In this document: in pieces, positions 1-8,619 of the stretch
Numbering within the stretch: the stretch's first letter is position 1
Layout: the number at the start of each line of letters is the position of its first letter
DNA from: Streptomyces tendae
Lineage (GTDB): Bacteria; Actinomycetota; Actinomycetes; Streptomycetales; Streptomycetaceae
Reading direction: 5' to 3'
Length of the DNA: 64,000 nt
Assembly: GCF_014650435.1 (NCBI RefSeq)
Contig: NZ_BMUY01000009.1
Location: 310,001-374,000, forward strand
The notes under the pieces: generated by a model
What the model was told of the DNA's origin: nothing
Seen by the model: the letters and a program-made list of their open reading frames with translations, nothing else
Database searches by the model: none
Made by a program: the position numbers and the translations under genes

Positions 1-1857
1 GCCTCGGACGTCTCCCTTCGCGTGGTCACCGACCACATGCGCACCTCCGTGATGCTCATCGGCGACGGCGTCACCCCCGGCAACGAGGGCCGCGGCTACG
101 TGCTGCGCCGCATCATGCGCCGCGCCATCCGCAACATGCGGCTGCTCGGCGCCACCGGGCCGGTCGTCAAGGACCTGATCGACGTCGTGATCGGCATGAT
201 GGGGCAGCAGTACCCCGAGCTGATCACCGACCGCGAGCGGATCGAGAAGGTCGCCCTCGCCGAGGAGAACGCCTTCCTGAAGACGCTGAAGGCCGGCACC
301 AACATCCTCGACACCGCCGTCACCGACACCAAGGCCGCGGGCGGCACCGTCCTCGCCGGCGACAAGGCGTTCCTGCTCCACGACACCTGGGGCTTCCCGA
401 TCGACCTCACCCTGGAGATGGCCGCCGAGCAGGGGCTGTCCGTGGACGAGGACGGCTTCCGCCGCCTGATGAAGGAGCAGCGGGAGCGCGCCAAGGCCGA
501 CGCCCAGGCCAAGAAGACCGGCCACGCCGGTGCCGGTGCCTACCGGGAGATCGCCGACAAGGCCGGTGCCACCGACTTCGTCGGCTACACCGACACCGAG
601 ACCGAGTCCACGATCGTCGGCATCCTCGTCGACGGCGCCTCCTCCCCGGCCGCCACCGAGGGCGACGAGGTCGAGATCGTCCTGGACCGCACCCCGTTCT
701 ACGCCGAGGGCGGCGGCCAGATCGGCGACACCGGCCGGATCCGGGTCGACACCGGCGCCGTGATCGAGGTCCGCGACTGCCAGAAGCCGGTGCCGGGCGT
801 CTACGTCCACAAGGGCGTCGTCCAGGTCGGCGAGGTCACCGTCGGTGCCAAGGCCCAGGCAGCCATCGACGACCGCCGCCGCAAGGCCATCGCCCGCGCC
901 CACTCGGCGACCCACCTCACCCACCAGGCGCTGCGCGACGCCCTCGGCCCGACGGCCGCGCAGGCCGGTTCCGAGAACCAGCCCGGCCGCTTCCGCTTCG
1001 ACTTCGGCTCGCCGTCCGCCGTGCCGACGGCCGTGATGACCGACGTCGAGCAGAAGATCAACGAGGTGCTCGCCCGCGACCTCGACGTCCGCGCCGACGT
1101 CATGGGCATCGACGAGGCCAGGAAGCAGGGCGCCATCGCCGAGTTCGGCGAGAAGTACGGCGAGCGCGTGCGTGTGGTGACCATCGGCGACTTCTCCAAG
1201 GAGCTGTGCGGCGGCACCCACGTGCACAACACCGCCCAGCTCGGCCTGGTCAAGCTGCTCGGTGAGTCCTCCATCGGCTCCGGTGTGCGCCGTATCGAGG
1301 CACTGGTCGGCGTGGACGCCTACAGCTTCCTCGCCCGCGAGCACACGGTCGTCGCCCAGCTCCAGGAGCTGATCAAGGGCCGCCCCGAGGAGCTGCCGGA
1401 GAAGGTCTCCGCGATGCTCGGCAAGCTCAAGGACGCCGAGAAGGAGATCGAGAAGTTCCGCGCCGAGAAGGTCCTCCAGGCCGCCGGCGGTCTCGCCGAC
1501 TCCGCCAAGGACGTGCGAGGCGTGGCCCTGGTGACCGGCCAGGTCCCCGACGGCACCACCGCCGACGACCTGCGCAAGCTGGTCCTCGACGTGCGCGGCC
1601 GCATCCAGGGCGGCCGGGCCGCCGTGGTCGCCCTGTTCACCACGGTCAACGGCAAGCCCCTCACCGTCATCGCCACCAACGAGGCCGCCCGCGAGCGTGG
1701 CCTCAAGGCCGGTGACCTGGTGCGCACCGCCGCCAAGACCCTCGGCGGCGGCGGTGGCGGCAAGCCGGACGTCGCCCAGGGCGGCGGCCAGAACCCGGCC
1801 GCCATCGGTGACGCGGTCGCCGCCGTCGAGCGCCTCGTGGCGGACACCGCCAAGTGA
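1..1857 (+). CDS. alaS: Alanyl-tRNA synthetase, C-terminal part (5' end outside window)
   Basis: This enzyme charges tRNA-Ala with alanine in the cytosol and clears mischarged Ser- or Gly-tRNA-Ala. About 618 codons are present and the reading frame is open to the window edge. The family is near 880-890 residues, so the first third is missing. The frame enters in class II motif 3 (RGYVLRRIMRRAIR near 91-132). It then shows the editing-domain zinc ligands HSATH (about 901-915) and CGGTH (about 1207-1221), and a glycine-rich DHHA1-type tail (GGGGGGKPD near 1744). The stop overlaps the start of the next gene, so the two are probably co-transcribed and translationally coupled. Confidence 0.97.
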   Translation, partial: ASDVSLRVVTDHMRTSVMLIGDGVTPGNEGRGYVLRRIMRRAIRNMRLLGATGPVVKDLIDVVIGMMGQQYPELITDRERIEKVALAEENAFLKTLKAGTNILDTAVTDTKAAGGTVLAGDKAFLLHDTWGFPIDLTLEMAAEQGLSVDEDGFRRLMKEQRERAKADAQAKKTGHAGAGAYREIADKAGATDFVGYTDTETESTIVGILVDGASSPAATEGDEVEIVLDRTPFYAEGGGQIGDTGRIRVDTGAVIEVRDCQKPVPGVYVHKGVVQVGEVTVGAKAQAAIDDRRRKAIARAHSATHLTHQALRDALGPTAAQAGSENQPGRFRFDFGSPSAVPTAVMTDVEQKINEVLARDLDVRADVMGIDEARKQGAIAEFGEKYGERVRVVTIGDFSKELCGGTHVHNTAQLGLVKLLGESSIGSGVRRIEALVGVDAYSFLAREHTVVAQLQELIKGRPEELPEKVSAMLGKLKDAEKEIEKFRAEKVLQAAGGLADSAKDVRGVALVTGQVPDGTTADDLRKLVLDVRGRIQGGRAAVVALFTTVNGKPLTVIATNEAARERGLKAGDLVRTAAKTLGGGGGGKPDVAQGGGQNPAAIGDAVAAVERLVADTAK

Positions 1858-2357
1858 GCACGCCCGAGAACGACCGGACGGACGGCCCGGTGATGCGCCG
1901 CGGCCGCCGCCTGGCCGTCGACGTCGGCGACGCCCGCATCGGGGTCGCCTCCTGCGACCCCGACGGCATCCTCGCCACCCCGGTGGAGACCGTCCCCGGC
2001 CGCGACGTCCCGGCGGCGCACCGACGTCTGCGGCAACTGGTCGCGGAGTACGAGCCCATCGAGGTCGTCGTCGGCCTCCCTCGCTCCCTCAAGGGGGGCG
2101 AGGGCCCGGCCGCCGCCAAGGTCAGGCGCTTCGCGCAGGAGCTGGCCAGGGGCATCGCGCCCGTCCCGGTCCGGCTGGTCGACGAACGCATGACGACGGT
2201 CACCGCCAGCCAGGGGCTGCGCGCCTCCGGAGTGAGGTCCAAGAAGGGCCGGTCCGTCATCGACCAGGCCGCCGCCGTGATCATCCTCCAGCAGGCACTC
2301 GAATCCGAACGGGTGTCAGGCAGGCCACCCGGCGAGGGCGTCGAAGTGGTCATCTGA
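1854..2357 (+). CDS. ruvX: Pre-16S rRNA nuclease / RuvX (YqgF) RNase H-fold protein
   Basis: This is a YqgF-family protein with an RNase H fold, linked to maturation of the 16S rRNA 5' end and formerly called a putative Holliday-junction resolvase. The 167-residue length is close to family norms. The N-terminal strand LAVDVGDARIGVA carries the first catalytic Asp, and VDERMTTV carries the second acidic site. The GTG start overlaps the alaS stop by four bases, and alaS-ruvX-mltG-aroE is a familiar actinobacterial order. The nuclease role is known from the family and was not read from this sequence. Confidence 0.93.
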   Translation: MSTPENDRTDGPVMRRGRRLAVDVGDARIGVASCDPDGILATPVETVPGRDVPAAHRRLRQLVAEYEPIEVVVGLPRSLKGGEGPAAAKVRRFAQELARGIAPVPVRLVDERMTTVTASQGLRASGVRSKKGRSVIDQAAAVIILQQALESERVSGRPPGEGVEVVI

Positions 2358-2485
2358 TCGCGGTACGGTAACGTTCCGCGCGATGCGGAGGCATTCGAAC
2401 AGCCACCGCACAGCAAGAGGCGGAACGGAAGCGGGCTCTTCGGCAAGGGCCCCGGTCCCCGTCGCCTCGCGGCTCTAGGGGATCG

Positions 2486-4204
2486 ATGACTGAGTATGGC
2501 CGGGGCCCAGGCTCCGAACCGTGGCATCCGGAGGACCCGTTGTACGGGGACGGCGGATGGGGCGGACAGCAGGCCCAGGCGGGTCAGCAGTCCCCCTACG
2601 GCGGCCAGCCGCAGCAGTATCCGGAGCAGCAGGCGCAGCAGAACTACGGCGACTGGAGCAACGGCGGCCAGTCGTCGTACGGCGGCGGGCAGCCGCAGTA
2701 CGACGGGTACGGCCACCAGCACCCCGAGCCCCAGTACGACCAGTACGGCCAGCAGCAGTACGACCAGCAGTACGCGCCCCAGGCCCAGCCGCAGCAGGGC
2801 TACGACAACGGCGGCTGGGGCAGCGGAGCGCACCCCCAGGCGCACTACCCGGCCGACCCGTCCGACCCCTACGGACAGCAGGCCGGCGGCTACGGTGCCG
2901 AGCAGCCCGACTTCTACGGCACCCCCGAGGCGTACCCGCCGCCGGAGCCGCCCACCCGCCGGCGCGCCGAGCCCGAGCCGCAGCGCACCGACTGGGATCC
3001 CGGACCGGACGAGGGGGAGCACGCCTTCTTCGCCGGCGGGGACGCGGACGAGGACGACGACGCGCCGGGCGACGGCCGTGGCGGTCGCGAGGACCGCAGG
3101 ACCCGGGGCGGTGGCAAGCCCAAGAAACGCCGCAGCGGATGCGCCTGCCTGGTGGTGTGCCTGGTGCTCGGCGGCGGCGTGGCCGGTGTCGGATATTTCG
3201 GGTACCAGTTTTACCAGGATCGTTTCGGCGCGGCCCCGGACTACGCGGGCGACGGCAACGGCGAGCAGGTGACCGTCACCATCCCCAAGGGCGCGGGCGG
3301 CTCCACGATCGGCCAGGAACTCAAACGCCAGGGCGTGGTGAAGAGCGTCGACGCCTTCATCGCCGCCCAGCAGAGCAACCCCCGCGGCAAGAGCATCCAG
3401 GACGGCGTGTACACGCTGCAGAAGGAGATGTCGGCCGACAGCGCGATCGAACTCCTGCTCAGCCCGAAGAGCCGCAGCAACCTGATCATCGCCGAGGGCA
3501 AGCGCAACGCCGACGTCTACAAGCTCATCGACAAACGCCTCGAGGTGAAGGACGGCACCACCGCCAAGGTCGCCAAGTCCGAGTACAAGAGCCTCGGCCT
3601 GCCCGACTGGGCGCTGAACCACAAGGACGTCAAGGACCCGCTGGAGGGCTTCCTCTACCCGTCCAGCTACTCGGCGGCCAAGGGGCAGAAGCCCGAGGAC
3701 GTGCTCAAGCAGATGGTGGCACGTGCCAACGAGCAGTACGAGAAGATCGGCCTGGAGCAGAAGGCGGAGGGCCTCGGACTCGAAGGCCCGTGGGAGCTGC
3801 TCACCACCGCGAGCCTGGTGCAGGCCGAGGGCAAGACCCACGACGACTTCCGCAAGATGGCCGAGGTCATCTACAACCGGCTCAAGACCGACAACACCGA
3901 GACGAACCAGAAGCTCCAGTTCGACTCGACCTTCAACTACCTCATGCGCCAGAGCAAGATCCACATCAGCGAGTCCGAGATCAACACCAACCCGGACCCG
4001 TACAACACCTACTACCACCGGGGCCTGCCGCCCGGACCCATCAGCAACCCCGGCGAAGAGGCCCTGCAAGCGGCGCTCAACCCCACCGAGGACGGCTGGA
4101 TCTACTTCGTGGCCACCGACGGCGTGAAGAAGACCGAGTTCGCCAAGACCCACGACGAGTTCCTGAAGCTGAAGGACAAGTTCGATGCCAGCTCCGGCAA
4201 CTGA
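2486..4204 (+). CDS. mltG: Endolytic murein transglycosylase MltG with long disordered N-terminus
   Basis: This membrane-anchored YceG-family lytic transglycosylase cuts nascent glycan strands and so helps to set chain length. It has 572 residues. Residues 1-215 are an unusual cytoplasmic segment rich in Gln, Tyr, Gly and Pro that turns acidic and then basic. One membrane helix lies at about 219-242. The extracytoplasmic part holds the catalytic glutamate at residue 448 in SLVQAEGK and the family signature GLPPGPISNPG. The end overlaps aroE by 20 bases in another frame. Family members outside actinobacteria are usually near 340 residues, and the difference is the N-terminal tail. Confidence 0.92.
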   Translation: MTEYGRGPGSEPWHPEDPLYGDGGWGGQQAQAGQQSPYGGQPQQYPEQQAQQNYGDWSNGGQSSYGGGQPQYDGYGHQHPEPQYDQYGQQQYDQQYAPQAQPQQGYDNGGWGSGAHPQAHYPADPSDPYGQQAGGYGAEQPDFYGTPEAYPPPEPPTRRRAEPEPQRTDWDPGPDEGEHAFFAGGDADEDDDAPGDGRGGREDRRTRGGGKPKKRRSGCACLVVCLVLGGGVAGVGYFGYQFYQDRFGAAPDYAGDGNGEQVTVTIPKGAGGSTIGQELKRQGVVKSVDAFIAAQQSNPRGKSIQDGVYTLQKEMSADSAIELLLSPKSRSNLIIAEGKRNADVYKLIDKRLEVKDGTTAKVAKSEYKSLGLPDWALNHKDVKDPLEGFLYPSSYSAAKGQKPEDVLKQMVARANEQYEKIGLEQKAEGLGLEGPWELLTTASLVQAEGKTHDDFRKMAEVIYNRLKTDNTETNQKLQFDSTFNYLMRQSKIHISESEINTNPDPYNTYYHRGLPPGPISNPGEEALQAALNPTEDGWIYFVATDGVKKTEFAKTHDEFLKLKDKFDASSGN

Positions 4205-5024
4205 CCGGCGCCGGGCCGCCGTACTGGGCTCCCCGATCGCCCACTCCCTCTCCCCGGCGCTGCACCGCTCCGCCTACGCGGAGCTGGGCCTCGTGGACTG
4301 GACGTACGACCGCTTCGACGTGGACGAGGCGGCGCTGCCGGGCTTCTTCGAGGGGCTGGGGCCCGAGTGGGCCGGGCTGTCGCTGACCATGCCGCTCAAG
4401 CGGGCGGTGATCCCGCTGCTCGACTCGGTCAGCGAGACGGCGGCCTCCGTGGACGCGGTGAACACCGTCGTCCTCACCGAGGACGGCCGCAGGACCGGCG
4501 ACAACACCGACATCCCCGGCATCGTCGCCGCCCTGCGCGAGCACGGCATCGAGAAGGCCGAGACCGCCGCGATCCTCGGCGCCGGCGCCACCGCGTCCTC
4601 CGCGCTCGCCGCACTGGCCCGGATCTGCACCGGCGAGATCGCCGTCTACGTGCGCAGCGCGGCGCGCGCCGACGAGATGCGGGGCTGGGCCGAGCGGCTG
4701 GACGCCGACGTGCGCGTCGCGGACTGGGCGGACGCCGAGGAGGCACTGCGCGCCCCGCTGGTCGTGGCCACCACCCCGGCCGGCGCCACCGACGCCCTCG
4801 TCGCCGCCGTCCCCCAGATGCCCGCCACCCTCTTCGACGTGCTCTACGACCCCTGGCCCACCGCGCTCGCCGCGCGCTGGTCGGCCTACGGCGGTGCCGT
4901 CGTCAGCGGCCTCGACCTGCTGGTCCACCAGGCGGTGCTCCAGGTGGAGCAGATGACCGGCCGGGCCCCCGCGCCGCTGGCCGCCATGCGAAAAGCGGGA
5001 GAGCAGGCGCTCGCGGATCGCTAG
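4185..5024 (+). CDS. aroE: Shikimate dehydrogenase
   Basis: The protein catalyses NADPH-dependent reduction of 3-dehydroshikimate to shikimate in aromatic amino acid synthesis. It has 279 residues, as expected. Visible motifs are GSPIAHSLSP (substrate binding), TMPLKRAV with the catalytic Lys, TGDNTDIPG with the paired Asp, and the nucleotide loop GAGATASSA. The ATG start lies inside the mltG end (20-base overlap), which suggests coupled translation. aroC, aroK and aroB follow within 4 kb and complete a local shikimate cluster. Confidence 0.94.
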   Translation: MPAPATDRRRAAVLGSPIAHSLSPALHRSAYAELGLVDWTYDRFDVDEAALPGFFEGLGPEWAGLSLTMPLKRAVIPLLDSVSETAASVDAVNTVVLTEDGRRTGDNTDIPGIVAALREHGIEKAETAAILGAGATASSALAALARICTGEIAVYVRSAARADEMRGWAERLDADVRVADWADAEEALRAPLVVATTPAGATDALVAAVPQMPATLFDVLYDPWPTALAARWSAYGGAVVSGLDLLVHQAVLQVEQMTGRAPAPLAAMRKAGEQALADR

Positions 5025-5071
5025 TATCCCTCCGGTTCCGCAGGGGGCGGAACGGGAGGGGAAGACGATCC

Positions 5072-5392
5072 ATGTACACAGGTGTGCCGTTGGCCTCGGC
5101 CAAGAGCCAGATCTTCGAGGCCGTCCTGGGCTTCCTGCCCGACTGGGTGCAGATCACGGTGCTCGCCCTCGTCGTGCTCGCCGTCGTCGCGAGCTGGGTG
5201 GTCAAGGTGCGGCGCAGGCTCGCCCGGCGCCGCGCGAGCCGCGCGGGCCTGCCCCTGGCCGGAGCGGCGCAGCCTGCGCAGAGCGGGGCCGACTTCCTCG
5301 GTCCCTACGCGCCGGCACAGCGGCAGGAGAGCGGCGCGGACTTCCTCGGGGCCTACGCGCCGGCGCAGCGGCAGGGCGACCGTCCCGCGTGA
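5072..5392 (+). CDS. Small single-pass membrane protein with duplicated 15-residue tail motif
   Basis: This 106-residue protein starts at an ATG 7-8 bases after GGGAGGGGAAG. Residues about 20-45 form one hydrophobic helix (VQITVLALVVLAVVA), followed by a basic stretch (RRRLARRRASR) that suggests a cytoplasmic C-terminus. The tail carries two near-identical units, SGADFLGPYAPAQRQ and SGADFLGAYAPAQRQ (5282-5326 and 5330-5374), separated by one Glu. I do not recognise a family. It sits between aroE and aroC, so it may be co-expressed with them, but nothing in its sequence suggests an enzymatic role. Confidence 0.75.
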   Translation: MYTGVPLASAKSQIFEAVLGFLPDWVQITVLALVVLAVVASWVVKVRRRLARRRASRAGLPLAGAAQPAQSGADFLGPYAPAQRQESGADFLGAYAPAQRQGDRPA

Positions 5393-5424
5393 CGCCGCCC
5401 GGGTCCGCCGCGTCCGGCGGGCGC

Positions 5425-5472
5425 TCCGTGCGCGTGATCCGTCCGCGTTCCGTGCGCGTGTCCCGTCCGCGC
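5425..5472 (+). repeat. Two-copy 24-bp tandem repeat upstream of aroC
   Basis: Two adjacent 24-base units (5425-5448 and 5449-5472), both beginning TCCGTGCGCGTG, agree at 21 of 24 positions. They lie in the 231-base gap between the small membrane protein and aroC. Further downstream the ten-base string GCGTACGCGG occurs twice (about 5565-5592). No clear promoter was identified in this gap. Confidence 0.6.
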
Positions 5473-5623
5473 GTCCGGCAAATGGACCGGCGACCGGGTC
5501 CGGCGGCCGGACGTGGGAGGATCGGAGGCGGCGGACCGGGGCCGCGCACCCGGTCGGACCGTCGCGTACGCGGAGAAGGCGCGTACGCGGGGCATACCGG
5601 GGCGCGAGCACTGAGGAGCACCG

Positions 5624-6808
5624 TTGAGCAGGTTGCGCTGGCTGACCGCGGGGGAGTCCCACGGTCCCGCACTCGTCGCGACACTGGAGGGACTGCCCGC
5701 CGGTGTGCCGATCACCACCGAGATGGTGGCGGACCACCTGGCGAGGCGGCGGCTCGGCTACGGTCGCGGTGCGCGGATGAAGTTCGAGCGCGACGAGGTC
5801 ACCTTCCTCGGCGGCGTCCGGCACGGTCTGACCATGGGCTCCCCGGTCGCCGTCATGGTCGGCAACACCGAGTGGCCCAAGTGGGAGCAGGTCATGGCGG
5901 CCGACCCGGTGGACCCGGAGGTGCTGGCCGGCCTCGCGCGCAACGCCCCGCTGACCCGGCCGCGCCCCGGGCACGCGGACCTCGCCGGCATGCAGAAGTA
6001 CGGCTTCGACGAGGCCCGGCCGATCCTCGAGCGTGCCTCCGCCCGTGAGACGGCGGCCCGGGTCGCGCTGGGCGCGGTGGCCCGGTCGTACCTGAAGGAG
6101 ACGACCGGCGTCGAGATCGTCAGCCATGTCGTCGAGTTGGCCTCGGCGAAGGCGCCCCACGGGGTCTACCCGACGCCGGCCGACGTGGAGCGGCTGGACG
6201 CCGACCCGGTGCGCTGCCTGGACGCGGACGCGTCGAAGGCGATGGTCGCCGAGATCGACCAGGCCCACAAGGACGGCGACACGCTCGGCGGTGTCGTCGA
6301 GATCCTCGCCTACGGCGTGCCGGTGGGCCTCGGCTCGCACGTCCACTGGGACCGCAAGCTCGACGCGCGCCTCGCGGGTGCCCTCATGGGCATCCAGGCG
6401 ATCAAGGGCGTCGAGATCGGCGACGGCTTCGAACTGGCCCGCGTGCCCGGCTCCCGGGCCCACGACGAGATCGTGAACACACCGGAGGGCATCCGGCGCG
6501 TCTCCGGCCGCTCCGGCGGCACCGAGGGCGGGCTCACCACCGGTGAGCTGCTGCGGGTGCGCGCCGCGATGAAGCCGATCGCGACCGTGCCGCGCGCCCT
6601 GAAGACCGTGGACGTGACCACCGGCGAGGCCGCGCAGGCCCACCACCAGCGCTCCGACGTGTCGGCCGTGCCTGCCGCCGGCATCGTCGCCGAGGCCATG
6701 GTGGCCCTGGTCCTGGCCGACGCGGTGGCGGAGAAGTTCGGCGGCGACAGCGTGCCCGAGACCCGCCGCAACGTGCGGTCCTACCTCGACAACCTGGACA
6801 TCCGATGA
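5624..6808 (+). CDS. aroC: Chorismate synthase
   Basis: This FMN-dependent enzyme converts 5-enolpyruvylshikimate-3-phosphate to chorismate. It has 394 residues, as expected. The N-terminus reads RWLTAGESHGPAL, a family signature that fixes the start at a TTG seven bases after GAGG at about 5613. Other conserved blocks are RPGHADLAGMQKYG and SGRSGGTEGG. The stop overlaps the shikimate kinase start (ATGA), giving tight coupling in an aroC-aroK-aroB block. Confidence 0.95.
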   Translation: MSRLRWLTAGESHGPALVATLEGLPAGVPITTEMVADHLARRRLGYGRGARMKFERDEVTFLGGVRHGLTMGSPVAVMVGNTEWPKWEQVMAADPVDPEVLAGLARNAPLTRPRPGHADLAGMQKYGFDEARPILERASARETAARVALGAVARSYLKETTGVEIVSHVVELASAKAPHGVYPTPADVERLDADPVRCLDADASKAMVAEIDQAHKDGDTLGGVVEILAYGVPVGLGSHVHWDRKLDARLAGALMGIQAIKGVEIGDGFELARVPGSRAHDEIVNTPEGIRRVSGRSGGTEGGLTTGELLRVRAAMKPIATVPRALKTVDVTTGEAAQAHHQRSDVSAVPAAGIVAEAMVALVLADAVAEKFGGDSVPETRRNVRSYLDNLDIR

Positions 6809-8451
6809 GCGCACCGCTGATCGTCCTGGTCGGCCCGATGGGGGTTGGCAAGTCCACCGTCGGGCAGCTCCTCGCCGAGCGGCTGGACACGGGACACCGG
6901 GACACGGACGAGGACATCGTCACCGCCCAGGGGCGGGCCATCGCCGAGATCTTCGTGGACGAGGGCGAGGCCGCTTTCCGGGCCCTGGAGAAGGCGGCCG
7001 TGCGGACCGCGCTGGCCGAGCACGAGGGCGTCCTGTCCCTCGGCGGCGGCGCGATCCTGGACGCGGACACCCGCGCGCTGCTGGCCGGGCAGCGCGTCGT
7101 CTACCTCTCGATGGACGTCGAGGAAGCCGTCAAGCGTACCGGCCTGAACGCGGCGCGCCCGCTGCTGGCGGTCAACCCGCGCAAACAGTGGCGCGAGCTG
7201 ATGGAGGCCCGCCGGCACCTCTACGAGGAGGTCGCCACGGCCGTCGTGGCCACGGACGGCCGTACGCCGGAAGAAGTCACCGAAGCCGCCCTGGACGCAG
7301 TGGAGTTGAAGACTGTATCTCCCGGGGGACAACCCCCGGACCCCCGGCCGGAGGACGCTGTGGTGAACGACGTGACAAGGATCGAGATCGGCGGCACCGC
7401 CGGCTCCGAGCCCTACGAGGTCCTGGTGGGCCGTCAGCTCCTGGGCGAGCTGGGCGGCCTGATCGGCACGAAGGCCAAGCGCGTCGCGGTGATCCACCCC
7501 GAGGCACTGGCCGAGACCGGTGACGCCCTGCGCGCCGACCTCGCCGAGCAGGGCTACGAGGCGATCGCCATCCAGGTGCCCAACGCCGAGGAGGCCAAGA
7601 CGGCCGAGGTCGCGGCGTACTGCTGGAAGGCGCTCGGCCAGTCCGGGTTCACCCGTACCGATGTCATCGTCGGGGTCGGCGGCGGTGCCAGCACCGACCT
7701 GGCCGGATTCGTGGCCGCGACCTGGCTGCGCGGGGTGCGCTGGATCGCCGTCCCCACGACGGTGCTGGCCATGGTGGACGCCGCCGTCGGCGGCAAGACC
7801 GGCATCAACACCGCCGAGGGCAAGAACCTCGTCGGCTCCTTCCACCCGCCGGCCGGTGTCCTGTGCGACCTCGCCGCCCTGGACTCCCTCCCGGTCAACG
7901 ACTACGTCTCCGGTCTCGCCGAGGTCATCAAGGCCGGCTTCATCGCCGACCCGGCGATCCTCGACCTGATCGAGTCCGACCCGCAGGCCGCACGCACCCC
8001 GGCCGGACCGCACACCGCCGAGCTGATCGTGCGCTCCATCAAGGTCAAGGCCGAGGTCGTCTCGTCCGACCTCAAGGAAGCGGGCCTGCGGGAGATCCTC
8101 AACTACGGTCACACCCTCGGCCACGCCATCGAGAAGAACGAGCGCTACAAGTGGCGCCACGGCGCAGCCGTATCGGTCGGCATGCACTTCGCCGCCGAAC
8201 TCGGCCGCCTCGCGGGCCGCCTGGACGACGCCACCGCCGACCGCCACCGCACCATCCTCGAAGCGGTCGGCCTGCCGCTGCACTACCGCTACGACCAGTG
8301 GCCCAAGCTGGTCGAGAACATGAAGGTCGACAAGAAGTCGCGCGGCGACCTGCTGCGCTTCATCGTCCTGGACGGCCTCGCCAAGCCCACCGTGCTGGAG
8401 GGCCCCGACCCGGCCGTCCTCCTCGCCGCCTACGGCGAGGTGGGCGAGTAG
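6805..8451 (+). CDS. aroK-aroB: Shikimate kinase / 3-dehydroquinate synthase in one open frame (AroK-AroB fusion)
   Basis: One 548-codon frame encodes two shikimate-pathway enzymes. Residues 1-170 are shikimate kinase: P-loop GPMGVGKST, DTDEDI, and LSLGGGAI. Residues about 187-548 are 3-dehydroquinate synthase: GVGGGASTDLAGF with the NAD-binding region, VDAAVGGKTGIN, LAEVIKAG, and the zinc ligands in NYGHTLGHAIE. Between them lies a Pro/Gly-rich linker (SPGGQPPDPRPE) encoded by a dispersed GC-rich repeat. In related streptomycetes, as I recall, these are two genes. A strong internal ribosome site and GTG at 7363 could still yield separate AroB, so whether the mature product is a fusion is not settled. 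The stop is followed by a strong terminator. Confidence 0.9.
   Translation: MSAPLIVLVGPMGVGKSTVGQLLAERLDTGHRDTDEDIVTAQGRAIAEIFVDEGEAAFRALEKAAVRTALAEHEGVLSLGGGAILDADTRALLAGQRVVYLSMDVEEAVKRTGLNAARPLLAVNPRKQWRELMEARRHLYEEVATAVVATDGRTPEEVTEAALDAVELKTVSPGGQPPDPRPEDAVVNDVTRIEIGGTAGSEPYEVLVGRQLLGELGGLIGTKAKRVAVIHPEALAETGDALRADLAEQGYEAIAIQVPNAEEAKTAEVAAYCWKALGQSGFTRTDVIVGVGGGASTDLAGFVAATWLRGVRWIAVPTTVLAMVDAAVGGKTGINTAEGKNLVGSFHPPAGVLCDLAALDSLPVNDYVSGLAEVIKAGFIADPAILDLIESDPQAARTPAGPHTAELIVRSIKVKAEVVSSDLKEAGLREILNYGHTLGHAIEKNERYKWRHGAAVSVGMHFAAELGRLAGRLDDATADRHRTILEAVGLPLHYRYDQWPKLVENMKVDKKSRGDLLRFIVLDGLAKPTVLEGPDPAVLLAAYGEVGE
7321..7347 (+). repeat. 27-bp GC-rich dispersed element, copy A (aroK/aroB junction)
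   Basis: The element begins CCCGGGGGAC and ends CCCCCGG, with self-complementary C-runs and G-runs. It agrees at 24 of 27 positions with a second copy at 23372-23398 inside gmk. Here it is read in phase 0 as PGGQPPDPR. In gmk it is read in a different phase as part of PRGTSPVPPD. That points to a mobile or spreading nucleotide element rather than conserved protein sequence. A looser relative lies near 33112-33142 upstream of rpe. Confidence 0.65.
7350..7365 (+). promoter_or_regulatory. aroB: Internal ribosome binding site and GTG start for AroB
   Basis: GGAGG at 7350-7354 stands eight bases before GTG at 7363, which would start a protein VNDVTRIEIGG of about 362 residues. This matches the usual size and N-terminus of AroB. 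The site would allow independent initiation of the synthase inside the fused frame. Confidence 0.6.
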
Positions 8452-8503
8452 TACCCCGGTGCGCCGTTCCGCCCGATTCGCTGTGCGGGACGGGCACTTC
8501 GGG

Positions 8504-8541
8504 CCGCCCCCGGCCGTTCACCAAACAACGGCCGGGGGCGG
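8504..8541 (+). terminator. Hairpin terminator after aroB
   Basis: A perfect 15-base stem (8504-8518 with 8527-8541) closes an eight-base loop, CACCAAAC, 52 bases after the aroB stop. There is no T-run, as is common in streptomycetes. It ends the aro block. Confidence 0.8.
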
Positions 8542-8619
8542 TACCGTTCGGTAGCAAGTCGGCGGGGCCCCCTTCCCGCCGTCAGCGCCCATCGCCTGTA
8601 CGAGACGGAGTGGCACCGG

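Noticed and set aside
1703..4153. Long antisense frame under ruvX and mltG
   Set aside because: It has low-complexity composition, spans two real genes and their gap, and shows no motif or ribosome site.
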